Assembly: GCA_903866485.1 (NCBI GenBank)
Contig: CAIPNT010000021.1
Coordinates: forward strand, 1 to 7,815
Length of the DNA: 7,815 nt
DNA from: an uncultured Micrococcales bacterium
GTDB taxonomy: Bacteria > Actinomycetota > Actinomycetes > Actinomycetales > Microbacteriaceae
Direction: 5' to 3'
Position 1 is the stretch's first letter. The number at the start of each line of letters is the position of its first letter. Of this stretch, positions 4,878 through 7,815 are shown one piece after another. The notes under the pieces were generated by a model, which was not told the origin of the DNA, made no database searches, and saw only the letters and a program-made list of their open reading frames with translations. The position numbers were made by a program, and so were the translations under genes.

Positions 4878-6392
4878 ATGCAAGAAGAGCAGCAGCACCG
4901 CGCCAAGCCGGCTGGATTTAGCCTGGCACCTGGCCTTCTGCCAATTCTTGCCATCGCGGTTGGTGTCGGCTTCGGCGGCTATGAGACATTTTTGGCGGTT
5001 ACTGGTGACGAGTCTGCCAACCTTGGCTTTTGGTGGCTGTTCGCATGGCTGCTGCCGGTTTATGCGGTGGGGCGATTTGCCATCGCGGTTTTCGAACGCA
5101 TAGTCAACGGTCAGACCATGCTGTCACCCCGACTTGCCCTGATGAAACAGGCTCAGAGGGTTAAACCAGTTGCCGAGATTAGGGTTGCCGCCGTCATTCG
5201 CTGGTTCAACTTTGCTCTGCTGGTCTTTGCTCTAATAGTGGCCCTGGCTTGGTGGTTTCTTGCTGCCAAGAGCCCCCAATTCGCTGTCGAAAGATTCATG
5301 GCCATAGTGCTTATTGCCGCGCCACAAGCTGCGCTTTGGGCTTATCCGCTCACCTCGAGACTGGCATCGGCCTTATCGGCTGCCCGCGAGGTTTACTATT
5401 CGAGCCGTGCGCAGTTTGACCTTCTTGGCGCAGCCGACATGGTTGTGTTTGATAAGACCGGCACACTCACCACAGCGGAGCGTCGTTTTTCTGGCGCCTA
5501 TCTGAGTCATCTTTCGCCTCTAACCACCACGGATGAGTTGCTGGCGATTGCAGCCGGAGTTGAACAGTATGCCAAGCACCCAATTGCTCACGCGATTGTT
5601 CAAGAAGCATCGAGACGCGGCATCGAGTTGGCCGACATCCGTGACTTTAGGCAAATTCCGGGTCAGGGGTTGGCTGGCACCCTTGAGGCGCAGACCATCG
5701 TAATCGGCGGGCCAATCATTTTGACTTCAAGAAATATGACACTTTATGTTGGCGATCTGGTGAAGTGTGACGCTTCAAATCATGCCGGCCGCACGGTGTT
5801 ATTTGTGATTCGCGACAGCGAGTTGCTCGGTTGGTTAGAACTTGGCGACCAGGTGCGCGCGACCTCGCAGCACGCCGTGCGCATGCTGCAGTTTCAGCGC
5901 AAGCGCATCGGATTGGTTACCGGAGACGCTCAGGGCGTGGCCAGCTCGGTGGCTCAAGAGCTTGGGATCACAGAGATTTTTGCCGAGGTTTTGCCACACC
6001 AGAAAGCTGACCTAATCTCCAGCCTGCAGGCTGACACCTCGAAGGTTGTGGTGGTCGGAGACGCCGAAAACGACCTGCCGGCATTGCAGCAAGCGGATGT
6101 GTCGGTGGCCTTCGGTGTCGAATCTAACGAACCGCTCGAAACCGTTGGGCTAACGGTTTTTGGGCACGATGCCGCACAGTTTGCGCAGGCAGTGGTCATT
6201 TCGGCACAGGCCGCTAAGGTCACAAGAAGAAGCCTGACCTGGTCGGCAATCTATACGTTGGTTTCCTTGCCGCTGGCAGCCGGGGCGTTTGATTTCATCG
6301 GCTTTGAGTTGAGCCCAGCAATTGCTGTTGCGCTCTCGCTGACGATGTCGGCGGCTACCCTCCACGGCATTCGTTCGCTGCGAAAGGCCTAG
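4878..6392 (+). CDS. P1B-type ATPase-like HAD membrane protein lacking the actuator domain
   Basis: This 504-residue protein is clearly derived from heavy-metal P-type ATPases. The P and N domains look complete: phosphorylation motif DKTGTLT (192-198, D192), HP pair (H234-P235) in YAKHPIAHAI, GxG (262-264) in PGQGLAG, TGD (348-350), and GDAEND (394-399). Six hydrophobic segments lie near 17-41, 50-74, 105-130, 139-160, 452-474 and 479-496. Three things are unusual. Only about 30 residues join segments 2 and 3, so the actuator domain with its TGE motif is missing. The CPC metal motif of the fourth segment reads APQ (148-150). The conserved YN of the following helix reads YT (459-460). Family members usually have 650-800 residues; this one also has no N-terminal metal-binding domain. 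ATP hydrolysis or autophosphorylation is plausible, but metal pumping by the normal cycle is not. GGAG 5 nt upstream supports this start. The lipid kinase gene follows after 4 nt, probably in one operon. Confidence 0.85.
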   Translation: MQEEQQHRAKPAGFSLAPGLLPILAIAVGVGFGGYETFLAVTGDESANLGFWWLFAWLLPVYAVGRFAIAVFERIVNGQTMLSPRLALMKQAQRVKPVAEIRVAAVIRWFNFALLVFALIVALAWWFLAAKSPQFAVERFMAIVLIAAPQAALWAYPLTSRLASALSAAREVYYSSRAQFDLLGAADMVVFDKTGTLTTAERRFSGAYLSHLSPLTTTDELLAIAAGVEQYAKHPIAHAIVQEASRRGIELADIRDFRQIPGQGLAGTLEAQTIVIGGPIILTSRNMTLYVGDLVKCDASNHAGRTVLFVIRDSELLGWLELGDQVRATSQHAVRMLQFQRKRIGLVTGDAQGVASSVAQELGITEIFAEVLPHQKADLISSLQADTSKVVVVGDAENDLPALQQADVSVAFGVESNEPLETVGLTVFGHDAAQFAQAVVISAQAAKVTRRSLTWSAIYTLVSLPLAAGAFDFIGFELSPAIAVALSLTMSAATLHGIRSLRKA

Positions 6393-6396
6393 GTCG

Positions 6397-7320
6397 GTGC
6401 CAATAAAAAACTTTGGCGTCATCATCAATCCCAGTGCTGGCAAGGGGCAGGGTGCAGCCAAGGGGCGATTGGTGCTCGAAGTGCTTCGCCAGGCACAGCA
6501 GAACTTCACCGACCTTTCAGGCTCCAGTCTTGAAGAGGCCAACGCCAACGCGCGGCGCGCAATCAGCGACCGACTCGTCGATGCCCTGATTGTGGTTGGT
6601 GGCGATGGCATCGCTCACCTGGGGGTCAACATCGCCTGCGATACCGGCGTGACTCTCGGCATAATCGCTGCCGGCACTGGCAACGATCTGGCACGCAGTC
6701 TTGGTCTTCCCGAGCACGACGTCGAGGCGGCAGCGCGGGCAATTCTTGAGCTTGCAGATAAGCCAAGCCGCGTGGATGCCATCCGCGCTTCAACCTCAGA
6801 CGGTGACTTCTGGTTCTTTGGCAGTGCTTCGGCAGGTTTTGATGCCCTGGTTAACCAGCGCGCAAACCAGATGACCTGGCCGAAAGGCCCTCGTCGTTAT
6901 GAGCTGGCTATGGTTGCCGAGCTGGCCAAGTTCAAACCGATTCACTATCAGGCAATCATCGATGGCGAGCACCGAAGCTTTGACGCGATGCTGTGCGCAG
7001 TTGCTAACGGCCCGGCCTTTGGCGGGGGAATGATGATTGCGCCGCACGCGAGCATCGACGACGGCTATCTAGACCTTTTTATTGTGCACGCCATGAGTCG
7101 CGCCGAGTTGCTGAAGGTGTTTCCGAAGGTCTACACCGGTCGCCATGTGACACATCCGGCAGTCGAATTTGTGCGTGCCAAGCAGGTCAAGATTTCATCC
7201 GGCAAGATGCCGGTTTATTGTGACGGTGAGCCTCGCGGCTTCTCGCCGTTGACTGCAACGGCTGTGCCAGAGGCGCTAAGCGTGTTTGCTAATCGAAACT
7301 CTGCCGCCGGCAATCTTTAG
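6397..7320 (+). CDS. diacylglycerol kinase-like lipid kinase (YegS/DagK family)
   Basis: This 307-residue protein has the two-domain DAGK_cat fold, which transfers phosphate from ATP to a lipid hydroxyl, usually diacylglycerol, at the inner face of the membrane. Marks are VIINPSAGKGQG (8-19), the nucleotide-binding GGDG (68-71), GTGNDLAR (93-100), ANGPAFGGGMMIAPHA (203-218), the catalytic-region DDGYLDL (221-227) and CDGEP (275-279). Two positions in the first motif differ from the common GGDGTxxE form: I72 replaces threonine and L75 replaces glutamate. Length is normal. The start is GTG at 6397, 4 nt after the stop of the preceding gene, with AAAGG at 6383-6387 as the likely binding site; translation is probably coupled. 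The last 14 codons plus the stop overlap the 3' end of the opposite ABC gene. The lipid could be diacylglycerol or another acceptor such as a polyprenol or sphingoid base; the sequence does not say. Confidence 0.92.
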   Translation: MPIKNFGVIINPSAGKGQGAAKGRLVLEVLRQAQQNFTDLSGSSLEEANANARRAISDRLVDALIVVGGDGIAHLGVNIACDTGVTLGIIAAGTGNDLARSLGLPEHDVEAAARAILELADKPSRVDAIRASTSDGDFWFFGSASAGFDALVNQRANQMTWPKGPRRYELAMVAELAKFKPIHYQAIIDGEHRSFDAMLCAVANGPAFGGGMMIAPHASIDDGYLDLFIVHAMSRAELLKVFPKVYTGRHVTHPAVEFVRAKQVKISSGKMPVYCDGEPRGFSPLTATAVPEALSVFANRNSAAGNL

Positions 7321-7815
7321 GTGAGTCTTGGCTCGCTTGGCCACTGCCGAGTCGTGGGTCACGATGATCAGTGTGATGCCCTGTTCTCGCCAAAGGTTCT
7401 CAAGAACAGCAACGATTTCGTCGCGGGTTTGCTCATCTAGATTTCCGGTTGGTTCGTCGGCCAGAAGCACCGCAGGTGACTTCACGATTGCGCGGGCAAT
7501 CGCAACGCGCTGCTGTTGACCTCCCGAAAGTTCGCTCGGCAGGTGGCTGCCTCGATCGCCCAAACCTACCGATTCGAGCGCCGCCTGCACCTTTTCGGCG
7601 CGAGCGGCTGAATCTAGACCCAGAGGCACAAGCGCAGTCTCGACGTTTTCTGCAGCGCTCAGGGTTGGAATCAAGTTGAAGCCCTGAAATACGAATCCGA
7701 TTTTCTCGGCTCGAAGCGATGCAAGTTGATTGTCGCCCAGGTTTTCAAGCTCGACGCCAGCCAACGCGATTGTTCCTGCGCTGGGTCTATCTAGCGCGCC
7801 AAGCAGCTGAAGAAG
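7276..7815 (-). CDS. ABC transporter ATP-binding protein, MacB/LolD-like (5' end outside the window)
   Basis: The frame is open from the window edge (7815) to TAG at 7276-7278, giving 179 residues; the N-terminus with Walker A lies outside. The visible part begins LLQLLGALDRPSAGTI, the helix just after Walker A. It then has the Q-loop FVFQGFNLIP, the signature LSGGQQQRVAIARAI, Walker B VLLADEPTGNLD with the catalytic glutamate, and the H-loop IIVTHD. EPTGNLD together with the Q-loop form is typical of the MacB/LolD/FtsE group, whose ATPases pair with FtsX-like permeases and act in macrolide, lipoprotein or peptide export or in cell-envelope signalling. The permease gene should lie outside the window. 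A TTG codon at 7762-7764 is internal, not the start. The 3' end overlaps the lipid kinase gene by 45 nt. The substrate cannot be told. Confidence 0.95.
   Translation of the reverse strand, partial: LLQLLGALDRPSAGTIALAGVELENLGDNQLASLRAEKIGFVFQGFNLIPTLSAAENVETALVPLGLDSAARAEKVQAALESVGLGDRGSHLPSELSGGQQQRVAIARAIVKSPAVLLADEPTGNLDEQTRDEIVAVLENLWREQGITLIIVTHDSAVAKRAKTHLKIAGGRVSISKHA

Noticed and set aside
5001..5015. TGDES at residues 42-46 of the ATPase-like protein as a relic of the actuator TGES motif
   Set aside because: It lies in the short loop between membrane segments 1 and 2, before the place where the actuator domain belongs, and nothing around it resembles that domain.
5100..5200. A frameshift hiding the missing actuator domain
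   Set aside because: The distance between the flanking membrane segments is only about 90 bases, too short to encode the domain in any frame.
6150..6611. 153-residue open frame on the - strand across the ATPase-like and kinase genes
   Set aside because: Antisense to two strongly supported genes and without domain-like sequence.

Overview
The window looks like chromosomal DNA from an actinobacterium, most likely one of the small-genome Microbacteriaceae. Four things suggest this. GC content is moderate (judged by eye, not counted). Genes are packed with very short gaps or overlaps. The LeuB tail and the GluRS (HVGL form of the HIGH motif) look actinobacterial. The order leuB - ilvE - FAA hydrolase - gltX - tRNA-Gln resembles the leuB / FAH-family / gltX neighbourhood known from other actinobacteria, such as Mycobacterium tuberculosis. 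The genus cannot be fixed from the sequence alone.

Region 1 (1-3594, + strand) is a biosynthesis and translation block. It holds the 3' end of leuB, then ilvE (branched-chain aminotransferase), a fumarylacetoacetate-hydrolase-family enzyme whose start codon shares one base with the ilvE stop, and gltX (glutamyl-tRNA synthetase). LeuB and IlvE act in branched-chain amino acid synthesis. gltX may have its own promoter and a nearly leaderless mRNA.

Region 2 (3578-3744) is a self-contained tRNA-Gln(CUG) unit. It has a promoter that begins inside the end of gltX, a perfect 16-bp palindrome in the expected leader, the 72-nt tRNA, and a strong terminator with a TTCG loop. A GluRS next to a tRNA-Gln fits the indirect route to Gln-tRNA (non-discriminating GluRS plus GatCAB) that is usual in actinobacteria.

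Region 3 (3761-4806) has a small four-helix membrane protein of unknown function on + and a UlaG-like metallo-beta-lactamase-fold hydrolase on -. Their stop codons overlap.

Region 4 (4807-7320, + strand) is a divergent start region followed by a two-gene unit: an unusual P1B-type ATPase relative and, 4 nt later, a YegS/DagK-type lipid kinase. The ATPase relative keeps the complete HAD phosphorylation machinery but has no actuator domain, and its metal-binding motifs have decayed. It is the most unusual item here.

Region 5 (7276-7815, - strand) is the C-terminal part of a MacB/LolD-like ABC transporter ATPase. It overlaps the end of the lipid kinase gene tail to tail, and its Walker A motif lies beyond the window.

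No stretch over 300 bases lacks a gene. I saw no insertion sequence, CRISPR array, phage gene or attachment site.
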